Assembly (NCBI GenBank): GCA_964610205.1
Contig: CAZSVI010000011.1
Coordinates: 1-43,008 of the forward strand
DNA length: 43,008 bases
DNA from: CAZSVI01 sp964610205
Lineage (GTDB): Bacteria; Bacillota; Clostridia; DSM-8532
Reading direction: 5' to 3'
Each line of letters begins with the position of its first letter. The first letter of the stretch is position 1. Position numbers and translations under genes: made by a program. The notes below the pieces were generated by a model, which worked only from the letters and a program-made list of their open reading frames with translations, ran no database searches and was not told where the DNA came from. This document shows positions 7,811-15,283 of the stretch, piece by piece.

Positions 7811-8350
7811 TTAGCGGCTGAACGGCATTCCAAGGAGTGCCAGCAGTTCTTTCGCTTCTTCGTCGGTTTTGGCGCTGGTGACAAAAGTGATGTCCATTCC
7901 GCGCACCTTTTCCACTTTGTCTATATCGATTTCCGGAAATATCAACTGTTCCTTCACGCCCATTGAGAAATTCCCCCTGCCATCAAAAGAATCAGGGTTG
8001 ATTCCCCGGAAGTCACGAACCCTGGGCAGCGCTACATTAAACAGTTTATCTACAAATTCATACATTCTGTCACCCCGGAGAGTAACCTTGCAGCCAATAT
8101 TCATGCCCTCACGAACCTTAAAGGCTGCAACTGATTTCTTTGCCTTGGTAACAACCGGTTTTTGACCGGATACCATTGCCAGATCATTTAATGCTGCTTC
8201 CAAAGCCTTGGCATTTTCCTTTACGTCACCAACACCCATGTTTAAAACTACCTTTACCAGCCTGGGTGTCTGCATTGTACTTGTATATTGGAATTTATCC
8301 CTTAATGCCGGAGCAACATCATTACTATATTTTTCAATCATTCTTGGCAT
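7811..8350 (-). CDS. rplE: 50S ribosomal protein L5 (uL5)
   Basis: A 179-residue 5S rRNA-binding protein of the central protuberance that touches P-site tRNA. The blocks PRLVKVVLNMGVGDVKENAK, VTLRGDRMYEFVDKLFNVALPRVRDFRG and GRGNFSMGVKEQLIFPEI are all standard. The ATG at 8350 lies 10 nt after GGAGG. The ATG three codons later is possible, but the longer form matches the family N-terminus better. Length is normal. Confidence 0.97.
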   Translation of the reverse strand: MPRMIEKYSNDVAPALRDKFQYTSTMQTPRLVKVVLNMGVGDVKENAKALEAALNDLAMVSGQKPVVTKAKKSVAAFKVREGMNIGCKVTLRGDRMYEFVDKLFNVALPRVRDFRGINPDSFDGRGNFSMGVKEQLIFPEIDIDKVEKVRGMDITFVTSAKTDEEAKELLALLGMPFSR

Positions 8351-8372
8351 TGTCGGCTAACCTCCCTTCCGT

Positions 8373-8717
8373 TTAATCCCTGGTATCCTTTACTATGTCA
8401 ATAATTTCACCGCATTTTTTGCACATGCGGGCTTTTGAGCCATTGTCCAGGAATTTCTTTCCTACTTTGGTCGGTGCACCGCATTTGTCACAGACCAGCA
8501 TAACTTTATCCGCATATACAGGGGCCTCCTGGTGTATAAGCCCACCCTGCTGATACTGGTTTCTGGGCTTTACATGCTTGGTAGTCATGTTGATTCCCTC
8601 AACCAGAACCATATGCTTGGATGGCAGGACATCAAGAACCTTACCCTTTTTGCCTCCGTCTTTACCATTCAGAATGTAAACAATATCACCTTTTTTTACG
8701 TGAACTTTGCTTTTCAA
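8373..8717 (-). CDS. rplX: 50S ribosomal protein L24 (uL24), TTG start
   Basis: The 114-residue product has the KOW motif KKGDIVYILNGKDGGKKGKV near residues 8-27 and then two C-x2-C pairs (CDKCG near 75 and CKKCG near 98). That is the zinc-ribbon extension found in many Firmicute uL24 proteins. uL24 starts 50S assembly at the 5' end of 23S rRNA. Translation begins at TTG 8717, 7 nt after GGAGG. A 121-bp gap separates it from rplN upstream. Confidence 0.95.
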   Translation of the reverse strand: MKSKVHVKKGDIVYILNGKDGGKKGKVLDVLPSKHMVLVEGINMTTKHVKPRNQYQQGGLIHQEAPVYADKVMLVCDKCGAPTKVGKKFLDNGSKARMCKKCGEIIDIVKDTRD

Positions 8718-8838
8718 TTGTGCGCCTCCTCTCTTAACAAGGTTTTTAGACTATTACCGGCAACCCGGCAAACTTAATCAACAGTTACCCATTGATTCAT
8801 TTAATACAATAACCGGGTGTTTTTCATAATAATATTTT

Positions 8839-9207
8839 CTAAAGTACTTCCGGTGCGAGGGATATTATTTTCATATAATCCTTCTCTCTCAATTCCCTTG
8901 CAACAGGACCAAAAATACGGGTTCCTCTGGGATTACCGTCATCTTTTAAAATTACTGCCGCATTTTCATCAAACCGGATATAGGAACCGTCAACCCGACG
9001 TAAACCCTTTACCGTTCGAACAACGACGGCTTTTACAACATCACCCTTCTTAACCACACCACCGGGCGCTGCATTTTTTACCGAACAAACTATCAAATCA
9101 CCGATATTGGCATATTTTCTCTTGGAGCCGCCAAGCACCTTGATGCACATTAATACTTTGGCACCAGTATTGTCCGCGGATTTCAGCATAGTCTGCATCT
9201 GAATCAT
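8839..9207 (-). CDS. rplN: 50S ribosomal protein L14 (uL14)
   Basis: A 122-residue protein, exactly the usual length for uL14, beginning MIQMQTMLKSADNTGAKVLM and ending REKDYMKIISLAPEVL. It forms inter-subunit bridge B8 and binds the silencing factor RsfS. The ATG at 9207 is 6 nt after GGAGGTG. A GTG three codons upstream would overlap that ribosome binding site. It is the first gene of the spc operon in E. coli, and here too a wide gap (224 bp) lies just upstream. Confidence 0.97.
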   Translation of the reverse strand: MIQMQTMLKSADNTGAKVLMCIKVLGGSKRKYANIGDLIVCSVKNAAPGGVVKKGDVVKAVVVRTVKGLRRVDGSYIRFDENAAVILKDDGNPRGTRIFGPVARELREKDYMKIISLAPEVL

Positions 9208-9431
9208 TTCCGGCACCTCCTATCATCTTATTTGTCTGCTCTGTTATTCCCCTGAAACTACCTGTCAAAGGAAGGCAGACACTTCACTTTTTCATTCCGT
9301 GCCTTTTCTTTATTATACTAAGTTATATAAGTTGAATATTTCGTTACGCCTTGCCTTCGTAAAAGTAACTGTACTATCTTTCCCCGCTCATCCAGGTGTA
9401 ACAAAAACCACGTCAACTTCTATAGGATCGC
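9208..9431 (-). other. Intercistronic spacer rpsQ-rplN at the classical S10/spc boundary
   Basis: A 224-bp spacer without a plausible gene, in a cluster where most gaps are under 30 bp. On the minus strand it is AT-rich in the middle and contains TATAAT (in CTTAGTATAATAAAG). No good -35 hexamer lies 16-18 bp before that, so an internal promoter is only a possibility. No terminator hairpin with a U-run was seen. Confidence 0.35.
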
Positions 9432-9689
9432 TTATTTTGCTTTTTCAACAATCTCTACCAAACGCCAGCGCTTGTCTTTTGACAGTGGCCTGGTTTCCAT
9501 AACACGAACCTTATCTCCGATCTGACAGGTGTTTTCCTCGTCATGGGCTTTAAGTTTGTAAGTCCTCTTAACAATCTTCTTGTACAGCGGATGCTTAACA
9601 TTGTCTTCTACCACCACCACAATGGTTTTATCCATTTTATCACTTATAACCCTGCCAATACGGGTTTTTCTTAAATTTCTTTCAGCCAA
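9432..9689 (-). CDS. rpsQ: 30S ribosomal protein S17 (uS17), TTG start
   Basis: The 85-residue product reads LAERNLRKTRIGRVISDKMD and later RPLSKDKRWRLVEIVEKAK, a complete OB-fold uS17 that binds 16S rRNA early in assembly. The start is TTG at 9689, 10 nt after AAGGAGG. A second TTG at 9698, three codons upstream, sits within 1-2 nt of that site and is rejected. It lies 24 bp after rpmC. The last gene of the E. coli S10 operon is also rpsQ, which makes the large gap after this gene notable. Confidence 0.95.
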   Translation of the reverse strand: MAERNLRKTRIGRVISDKMDKTIVVVVEDNVKHPLYKKIVKRTYKLKAHDEENTCQIGDKVRVMETRPLSKDKRWRLVEIVEKAK

Positions 9690-9713
9690 GTTGAACAAAC
9701 CTCCTTCCGGTTC

Positions 9714-9914
9714 CTACCGCTTAATTCCAAGCTCTATTTCCCGTATAACTGTCCTAACACGGGCAATGTCATGTTTTACATCTTTTAGTTTTATCGGATT
9801 GTCCAACTGATTTGTCGCATGCTGAAAACGTAATTTAAAGAGTTCACTTTTAAGTTCCTGAAGTTCCTGCGTCAACTCAGTCATATCTTTTTCTCTCAGT
9901 TCATTCGCCTTCAT
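9714..9914 (-). CDS. rpmC: 50S ribosomal protein L29 (uL29), overlapping rplP
   Basis: A 66-residue, two-helix coiled protein (MKANELREKDMTELTQELQE, then LFKLRFQHATNQLDNP), diagnostic of uL29. It lies beside the polypeptide exit tunnel and contacts trigger factor and SRP through uL23. The ATG at 9914 follows AGGTGG by 5 nt. Both the ribosome binding site and the first codons lie inside the 3' end of rplP (14-nt overlap), so the two genes are translationally coupled. Confidence 0.95.
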   Translation of the reverse strand: MKANELREKDMTELTQELQELKSELFKLRFQHATNQLDNPIKLKDVKHDIARVRTVIREIELGIKR

Positions 9915-10335
9915 TTGCTCCACCTACCTCTTCCCGTGCTATTATTTTGCACTTGATTGGCAATTTATGAGCAGCCAAACGCAGCGCTTCCCTGGCCACA
10001 TCTTCACCGATACCCGCTATCTCAAACATAATACGTCCCGGTTTTACTACAGCCACCCAATACTCAGGAGAGCCTTTACCACTACCCATTCGGGTCTCAG
10101 CCGGTTTCTGGGATATCGGTTTATCCGGGAAAATCTTAATCCAGACTTTTCCGCCTCTCTTAATATAACGGGTCATCGCAATACGTGCCGCTTCAATTTG
10201 ATTACTGGTGATCCATCCGGGGTCTACCGCCTGTAAACCGAAATCTCCGTTAGATACCACGTTGCCACGCGTTGCCTTACCCTTCATTCTGCCTCTTTGC
10301 ACACGTCTGTATTTAACTCTCTTGGGTAATAACAT
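9901..10335 (-). CDS. rplP: 50S ribosomal protein L16 (uL16)
   Basis: A 144-residue protein beginning MLLPKRVKYRRVQRGRMKGK, with the conserved loop KPAETRMGSGKGSPEYWVAV that approaches the peptidyl transferase centre and tRNA. uL16 is a late, essential assembly protein. The ATG at 10335 shares one base with the rpsC stop (TAATG). The 3' end overlaps rpmC by 14 nt. This gives a chain of three coupled genes: rpsC-rplP-rpmC. Confidence 0.98.
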   Translation of the reverse strand: MLLPKRVKYRRVQRGRMKGKATRGNVVSNGDFGLQAVDPGWITSNQIEAARIAMTRYIKRGGKVWIKIFPDKPISQKPAETRMGSGKGSPEYWVAVVKPGRIMFEIAGIGEDVAREALRLAAHKLPIKCKIIAREEVGGANEGE

Positions 10336-10997
10336 TACTTGCCTCCCCCTTCCTTTTTTTCTTTCTTGACGGGAAGTACTTCACCCTTATATATCCAAAC
10401 CTTGACACCAATTTTTCCGTATGTTGTGTTGGCCTCGGCAAAACCATAGTCAATATCCGCCCGCAGTGTCTGAAGCGGTATTGTCCCTTCATGATAGTGC
10501 TCCGTTCTGGCAATTTCGGCACCGCCTACACGTCCGGAAACGGATGTTTTAATACCCTTCGCACCAAATTTCATAGCTCTTGACATAGCCTGTTTCATTG
10601 CACGGCGGAAGGAAATTCTTCTTTCCAACTGCCCGGCTATGTTTTCAGCCACTAATTGGGCGTTTACTTCAGGTGATTTGATCTCAGTGATATTCACTAA
10701 AACACTCTTTCCGGTAAGCTTTTCCACTTCCTTGCGAAGTTGTTCGATTCCGGCGCCGCCTTTGCCGATGACAAGACCAGGTTTTGCTGTATGAAGATTT
10801 AATTTTATTTTATTTGCGGCACGCTCGATTTCAATTCTTGCGACACCGGCAATATACAGCTTCTTCTTGATATATTTTCTGATCTTGAAGTCTTCAACCA
10901 AAAGATCGCCATATTCTTTGCTCCCCGCATACCATTTGGTGTCCCAGTCTTTAATGATTCCGATTCTTAGCCCGTGCGGATTCACTTTCTGGCCCAT
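10335..10997 (-). CDS. rpsC: 30S ribosomal protein S3 (uS3)
   Basis: The 220-residue product starts MGQKVNPHGLRIGIIKDWDT and contains a type II KH domain with the GLVIGKGGAGIEQLR motif (near residues 74-88). The C-terminal domain has GRVGGAEIARTEHYHEG. uS3 lines the mRNA entry tunnel and contributes to helicase activity there. The ATG at 10997 lies 7 nt after GGAGG. It overlaps rplP by one base at its stop. The tail KKEKKEGGGK is a typical low-complexity end. Confidence 0.98.
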   Translation of the reverse strand: MGQKVNPHGLRIGIIKDWDTKWYAGSKEYGDLLVEDFKIRKYIKKKLYIAGVARIEIERAANKIKLNLHTAKPGLVIGKGGAGIEQLRKEVEKLTGKSVLVNITEIKSPEVNAQLVAENIAGQLERRISFRRAMKQAMSRAMKFGAKGIKTSVSGRVGGAEIARTEHYHEGTIPLQTLRADIDYGFAEANTTYGKIGVKVWIYKGEVLPVKKEKKEGGGK

Positions 10998-11015
10998 TCG
11001 AAAACCTCCTTAATT

Positions 11016-11492
11016 TTACGCCTTTTCCTTCAATACCAATGTCAGATGGCTGGTTCTTTTCCTTATTCTAAACGCCCGCCCCTGCGCTCTTGGTTGGATT
11101 CTTTTCAGCGTCGTTCCCTGTGTGGCAAATGCCTCCGCCACATACAGATTATTACGATCCAGTCCATTGTTGTTTACTGCATTGGATTCCGCAGATTTCA
11201 GCATTTTCTCCAGAATTTCTGCTGCATTTCGTGGTGTATATTTTAATATTGCATAAGCCTCATCAATTCCTTTATTACGAATCAAGTCAATTACTAATTT
11301 TGCTTTTCTGGACGAAACTCTGGCATGTTTAAGTACGACTCTACCCTCATCTTTACCAATCCCAAGAGCTTTCCGTTCTTTTTTTGTCAGAATGGGAAGC
11401 TTTCTGGATTTTCGCTGCTGTTTCCGGTATTCGGGTATCAACTCGTCTTTCTTTTCCAGAAGTTCATCCTTGGACATCACCTTTCTGCCCAC
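11016..11492 (-). CDS. rplV: 50S ribosomal protein L22 (uL22) with long N-terminal extension, GTG start
   Basis: The protein has 158 residues against about 110 in most bacteria. The core (from about residue 50: EGRVVLKHARVSSRKAKLVI, later RAQGRAFRIRKRTSHLTLVL) is ordinary uL22, whose beta-hairpin lines the exit tunnel. Ahead of it is a charged, helical extension of about 45 residues (SKDELLEKKDELIPEYRKQ and onward). I recall similar extensions in cellulolytic clostridia, so this is likely a lineage trait. The GTG at 11492 is 7 nt after GGAGG, which supports translation of the extension. Confidence 0.94.
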   Translation of the reverse strand: MGRKVMSKDELLEKKDELIPEYRKQQRKSRKLPILTKKERKALGIGKDEGRVVLKHARVSSRKAKLVIDLIRNKGIDEAYAILKYTPRNAAEILEKMLKSAESNAVNNNGLDRNNLYVAEAFATQGTTLKRIQPRAQGRAFRIRKRTSHLTLVLKEKA

Positions 11493-11598
11493 GTTGATTC
11501 CTCCTTCCAGGTTGTTGTAATACTAAACGCAATTTTCAGCCGGCTCCGGATTTCAGATCCGACTCATCAAATGTATTATTCACTTTATAAAAAATGTC

Positions 11599-11883
11599 TT
11601 ATTTCTTCAGCCTGCTGCTTCTTTCGCCCTTGCCATGGCCTCTGTAGGTACGTGTGGGTGCAAATTCGCCAAGCTTATGACCGACCATATCTTCTGAGAT
11701 ATATACAGGTACATGCTTTCTGCCGTCATGAATGGCAATTGTGTGCCCAACCATCTGCGGAAAAATGGTGGAAGCCCTTGACCAGGCCTTCAATACCTTT
11801 TTCTCGCCCTTTTCATTCATTTCCTCGATCTTTTCCATAAGACTTTCGCTGACAAACGGTCCTTTTTTTACTGATCTACTCAC
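11599..11883 (-). CDS. rpsS: 30S ribosomal protein S19 (uS19), GTG start
   Basis: A 94-residue protein opening SRSVKKGPFVSESLMEKIEE, with the signature GHKLGEFAPTRTYRGHGKGE near the C-terminus. uS19 is a head protein that forms a complex with uS13. The start is GTG at 11883, 8 nt after GGAGG. A 106-bp spacer with a small hairpin and a repeated 17-nt element follows before rplV. Confidence 0.97.
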   Translation of the reverse strand: MSRSVKKGPFVSESLMEKIEEMNEKGEKKVLKAWSRASTIFPQMVGHTIAIHDGRKHVPVYISEDMVGHKLGEFAPTRTYRGHGKGERSSRLKK

Positions 11884-11906
11884 AGAACAAACCTCCTCCC
11901 GGCATC

Positions 11907-12740
11907 TTACTTCGTATTACGTCTCTTGACGATGAATTTGCTGCTCTGCTTGTTCTTCTTCCTGGTTTTATACCCTAATGTGGGTTTACCCCAGGGAGTT
12001 ACAGGGCCCGGCATACCAATAGGAGATTTTCCTTCTCCGCCGCCATGAGGATGATCATTCGGATTCATGACAACACCGCGGACATGAGGTCTGCGGCCCA
12101 TCCAGCGCTTTCTCCCTGCTTTCCCGATTGAAATGTTTTCAAAGTCTACATTTCCAACCTGTCCAAGGGTTGCCTTGCAGTTTACGCTCACCATCCGAAC
12201 CTCACCGGAAGGAAGCCTTACCTGGACATATTTCCCTTCGCGGGCCATCAACTGAGCCATATTCCCGGCTGAACGAACCAATTGGCCGCCCTTGCCCGGC
12301 TTTAGTTCAATATTGTGAATTACAGAGCCTAACGGAATTTTCGCAAGGGGGAGCGCGTTTCCTACACGGATGTCGGCCTGATTACCTGACATAACCGTAT
12401 CCCCGGTATTTAATCCTACAGGTGCCAGAATATAGCGTTTTTCCCCGTCTGCGTACTGCAATAGGGCAATATTCGCAGAACGGTTAGGATCATATTCAAT
12501 CGCTGCCACCTTTGCCGGCACACCGTCCTTATCACGTTTAAAATCAACAATCCTGTACTTATGTTTTGCACCGCCGCCACGGAACCTCACCGTTATTTTT
12601 CCGTATGAATTTCTGCCTCCGGACTTCTTAACAGGAGCCAGGAGGTTTTTTTCAGGTTCCTTCTTTGTTATCTCTTCGAAGGTTGACACAGTCATCTGTC
12701 TTCTTGCAGGAGAAGTTGGTCTGTATTTTTTTAACGGCAT
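11907..12740 (-). CDS. rplB: 50S ribosomal protein L2 (uL2)
   Basis: A 277-residue protein with the OB-fold and SH3-like domains of uL2. It includes the C-terminal signature GRRPHVRGVVMNPNDHPHGGGEGK, whose histidine is the one classically tied to peptidyl transferase activity. It begins MPLKKYRPTSPARRQMTV. The ATG at 12740 is 8 nt after GGAG; the ATG three codons earlier (12749) sits too near that site. The 179-bp gap upstream is unusually long and contains a structured element. Confidence 0.98.
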   Translation of the reverse strand: MPLKKYRPTSPARRQMTVSTFEEITKKEPEKNLLAPVKKSGGRNSYGKITVRFRGGGAKHKYRIVDFKRDKDGVPAKVAAIEYDPNRSANIALLQYADGEKRYILAPVGLNTGDTVMSGNQADIRVGNALPLAKIPLGSVIHNIELKPGKGGQLVRSAGNMAQLMAREGKYVQVRLPSGEVRMVSVNCKATLGQVGNVDFENISIGKAGRKRWMGRRPHVRGVVMNPNDHPHGGGEGKSPIGMPGPVTPWGKPTLGYKTRKKNKQSSKFIVKRRNTK

Positions 12741-12770
12741 AACGTTCACTCCTTTACTAAAATTGTCCCC

Positions 12771-12810
12771 ACCCGTTAGCAGGCCGACAGTATAGCCTAT
12801 TCAACCGGGT
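12771..12810 (-). other. Bulged hairpin in the rplW-rplB spacer
   Basis: On the minus strand ACCCGGTT pairs with AACGGGT with one bulged G. Inside, AGGC pairs with GCCT around a 10-nt loop. The structure sits in a 179-bp spacer (12741-12919) with no gene, about 30 nt before the rplB start. The motif ACCCGGTT also occurs in the rplN-rplX spacer (8811-8818). There is no U-run, so it is not a terminator; a protein-binding or processing site is possible. Confidence 0.4.
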
Positions 12811-12919
12811 AGTTGACGCTTTGCGACCCTTTTAACCTTATTGGATCAATGAGCTGCAAATACGTCTTTAAAATTACTGTAATACTTGGCATACCTGAAA
12901 TAAAAGATTACAGTTTACT

Positions 12920-13273
12920 TTATTGAATTCCACCGAATTCCTCAATCGAAGTTTTATACTTCTTATTTGTGGTTACCTGTTTCCCGTTCTTCTCAAGAAA
13001 AGCAACCGCCTTCGGCTCAGTGTCGATTTTAACGATGGCTTTCTTCCACTTGGGAGTTTTTCCAATATGAACACCCATCTTTTTTTCCTTGCCATCATAA
13101 TTAACGGTATTAACGGTTATTACTTTCACATTGAAGAGTTTTTCCACCGCATTTTTTATTGCGGTTTTTGTCGCACGATGGTCAACGACAAAGGTATATT
13201 TCCCTTCGGTCATATCGTCATTGCTCTTTTCAGTAACAAACGGACGTATGATAATATCCTCTGCAAAACGCAT
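12920..13273 (-). CDS. rplW: 50S ribosomal protein L23 (uL23)
   Basis: The 117-residue product has the family signature (RPFVTEKSNDDMTEGKYTFV near residue 11) and the alpha-beta fold block AVEKLFNVKVITVNTVNYDG. The C-terminus (KYKTSIEEFGGIQ) is a little longer than in many bacteria. uL23 is the docking site for trigger factor and SRP at the exit tunnel. Its ATG at 13273 shares one base with the rplD stop, giving coupled translation. Confidence 0.97.
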   Translation of the reverse strand: MRFAEDIIIRPFVTEKSNDDMTEGKYTFVVDHRATKTAIKNAVEKLFNVKVITVNTVNYDGKEKKMGVHIGKTPKWKKAIVKIDTEPKAVAFLEKNGKQVTTNKKYKTSIEEFGGIQ

Positions 13274-13896
13274 TATGCATACACCTCCTCAACCCTGGAT
13301 ACAGCATCCCTTGTAATAATAAATTTCTTATATTTTAAGATATCATAGGTATTGATAGTGTTTACATGGGCCGTTTTTATATTTGGAATGTTTCTTGCCG
13401 ATTTGACAACCTTTTCATTAACCAAAGAGGTTACAACCAATGCGGAACTGTCTACATTAAGATTATTCAAAACCTTTACGAACTCTCTGGTTTTAATTTC
13501 ACCCAATTCCAGGTTATCAAGAACAATAATATTTTTATCCAATACCTTGCTGGACAGGGCGCTTTTTAAAGCAATACGCTTTACTTTCCTGGGAATAGTA
13601 AAGCTGTAGCTTCTTGGCTTTGGAGCGAAAGCAACGGCGCCGCCCTTCCATTGTACCGAACGGATACTCCCTTGACGGGCACGCCCGGTTCCTTTTTGTC
13701 TCCAGGGTTTTTTACCTCCACCTCTGACTTCACTGATAGTCTTGGTGGATTGAGTTCCCTGACGCTTATTAGCGAGTTGATTTACCACTGCGGTATGCAT
13801 GACGACCTCATTAACCTCAACACCGAATATATCATCGCTTAGGGTTATCTCCCCAACGACTTCGCCTTTTATGTTTACTATATCCACTTTTGGCAT
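13273..13896 (-). CDS. rplD: 50S ribosomal protein L4 (uL4)
   Basis: A 207-residue protein that begins MPKVDIVNIKGEVVGEI. It has the long basic loop (KTISEVRGGGKKPWRQKGTG, then RARQGSIRS) that reaches into the exit tunnel. uL4 is the autogenous regulator of the S10 operon in gamma-proteobacteria, acting through the leader RNA; a structured leader is also present here upstream of rpsJ. The ATG at 13896 is 7 nt after GGAGG, and a start at 13914 would add six residues across that site. Confidence 0.97.
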   Translation of the reverse strand: MPKVDIVNIKGEVVGEITLSDDIFGVEVNEVVMHTAVVNQLANKRQGTQSTKTISEVRGGGKKPWRQKGTGRARQGSIRSVQWKGGAVAFAPKPRSYSFTIPRKVKRIALKSALSSKVLDKNIIVLDNLELGEIKTREFVKVLNNLNVDSSALVVTSLVNEKVVKSARNIPNIKTAHVNTINTYDILKYKKFIITRDAVSRVEEVYA

Positions 13897-13925
13897 TTCA
13901 GGTCCTCCTTCCATAAAGTAAGTGC

Positions 13926-14558
13926 TTAAGCCTTAACAGAATCCTTAATGACTACAAGGCCTCCCCTGGGCCCGGGAACTGCTCCCCTGACGAGCAGTAA
14001 GCCTCTTTCGGAGTCAATGCGTACTACCGAAAGGTTTTGTACCGTTACCTTTTCCACACCCATGTGACCGGGAAGCTTTTTTCCCTTAAAAACACGGCTG
14101 GGACTGGAGTTTGCCCCCATGGAACCAACTCCTCTATGGTATCCGGAACCGTGGGTTTCACGACCGCGGGCCGTACCATAGCGTTTTACCGTACCCTGGT
14201 AACCTTTCCCTTTTGAAATGCCGGATACATCCACTCTGTCGCCTTCCTGGAACATATCCTCAACTTTAATTTCCTGACCGACTTCATATGCATCCACATC
14301 TTCAAGCCGAAATTCCCGCATAATTCTTTTCGTGGGAACTCCTGCTTTTTCAAACTGACCTTTCATGGGCTTGTTTGTTTTCTTTTCCTTGATATCTTCA
14401 AATCCTACCTTAATGGACCGATATCCGTCCACTTCATCAGTTTTCTTCTGCACAACGGATACGGGACCGGCCTGAATTACCGTTACCGGAATCATAATTC
14501 CCTCATCTGTAAAAATCTGAGACATTCCTATTTTCTTTCCCAGTATGCATTTTTGCAT
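13926..14558 (-). CDS. rplC: 50S ribosomal protein L3 (uL3)
   Basis: A 210-residue protein starting MQKCILGKKIGMSQIFTDEG, with the tip sequence GSGYHRGVGSMGANSSPSRV that reaches toward the peptidyl transferase centre; its conserved glutamine-methylation site in other bacteria lies in this region. It initiates 50S assembly at the 3' end of 23S rRNA. The ATG at 14558 is 10 nt after GGAGG. It is followed 29 bp later by rplD. Confidence 0.98.
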   Translation of the reverse strand: MQKCILGKKIGMSQIFTDEGIMIPVTVIQAGPVSVVQKKTDEVDGYRSIKVGFEDIKEKKTNKPMKGQFEKAGVPTKRIMREFRLEDVDAYEVGQEIKVEDMFQEGDRVDVSGISKGKGYQGTVKRYGTARGRETHGSGYHRGVGSMGANSSPSRVFKGKKLPGHMGVEKVTVQNLSVVRIDSERGLLLVRGAVPGPRGGLVVIKDSVKA

Positions 14559-14617
14559 TTTTTATATCCCTCCTGTCATTGGTTCGGTGTTTGCCGAACA
14601 TAACAATATAAAATCGT

Positions 14618-14929
14618 CTATAACTTGATTTCAATATCCACACCTGCGGGCAGATCCATTCTCATCAGTGCGTCTACTGTTTTAGGCGTGGGAACCAAAA
14701 TGTCTATCAGCCTTTTATGCGTTCTCATTTCAAACTGTTCCCTTGCATCCTTATATTTGTGAGGCGCACGCAAAATAGTGATTATTTCTTTTTTTGTTGG
14801 CAGGGGCACGGGGCCTGAAACCTTAGCACCTGTCCTTTTTGCAGTTTCTACAATCTTCTCCGCCGATTGGTCTAAAACCTGATGATCAAAAGCTTTTAAC
14901 CGAATTCGGATTTTTTGTTTGTTCGTCAT
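14618..14929 (-). CDS. rpsJ: 30S ribosomal protein S10 (uS10, NusE)
   Basis: The 103-residue product begins MTNKQKIRIRLKAFDHQVLD and contains GPVPLPTKKEIITILRAPH and the end DLPAGVDIEIKL, a standard uS10. Besides its role in the 30S head it serves as NusE in antitermination complexes, which is relevant because an attenuator lies in its own leader. The ATG at 14929 is 8 nt after GGAGG. Extending upstream to 15034 would add 35 unrelated residues. It is the first gene of the long ribosomal cluster. Confidence 0.97.
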   Translation of the reverse strand: MTNKQKIRIRLKAFDHQVLDQSAEKIVETAKRTGAKVSGPVPLPTKKEIITILRAPHKYKDAREQFEMRTHKRLIDILVPTPKTVDALMRMDLPAGVDIEIKL

Positions 14930-15277
14930 ACAATAAGCCTCCTTACCTGTGCTTTCAACACTGCAACTCCAATACGTATAAAAGCACTTAAATGTTTTTA
15001 CGCCTATAAGCGCTGTTTTGTAATGACGCAACAAGCGTTTCTCTGTACACTCTGCCGGGCGTTCCGTGTGTGTCCATTAAAAAACCCAGGACAGTCAAGC
15101 AATGATGCTTGCTAAACCTGAGCTCCATAACAAACATACTTCACGCATGTAAACTAATGCGCTAACGCAGAATGCACAGTGACTTGTCGCCCGGTTTCTC
15201 TGAATCGGACATTCTCCATTGAAGTTCCCCGGACTGAACCGGCCATCTTCAACTTCATCGTATGCCATGTCACAACA
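14930..15277 (-). promoter_or_regulatory. Structured 5' leader of the S10 operon
   Basis: From the predicted start point near 15277 to the rpsJ ATG there are about 350 nt without a gene. The leader contains a small stem (CCGG, TTCAGT, CCGG) near its 5' end, a terminator-like hairpin with six U residues in its middle (15079-15122), and about 150 nt more before the rpsJ ribosome binding site. A long leader with an internal terminator suggests feedback attenuation by a ribosomal protein, as known for L4 in E. coli. The protein acting here cannot be read from the sequence. Confidence 0.6.
15079..15122 (-). terminator. Attenuator-like intrinsic terminator in the S10 leader
   Basis: On the minus strand CTCAGG pairs with CCTGGG, and inside it CAAGCA pairs with TGCTTG across a 4-nt loop; the two stems are separated by a 5/5-nt internal loop. 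Six T residues follow directly. It lies about 155 nt after the predicted transcription start and well before rpsJ, so it must be bypassed for expression of the whole cluster. Confidence 0.65.
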
Positions 15278-15283
15278 TTCAAG

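Noticed and set aside
14930..15034. N-terminal extension of rpsJ by 35 codons
   Set aside because: The added residues do not resemble S10, and the ATG at 14929 has an ideal GGAGG site.
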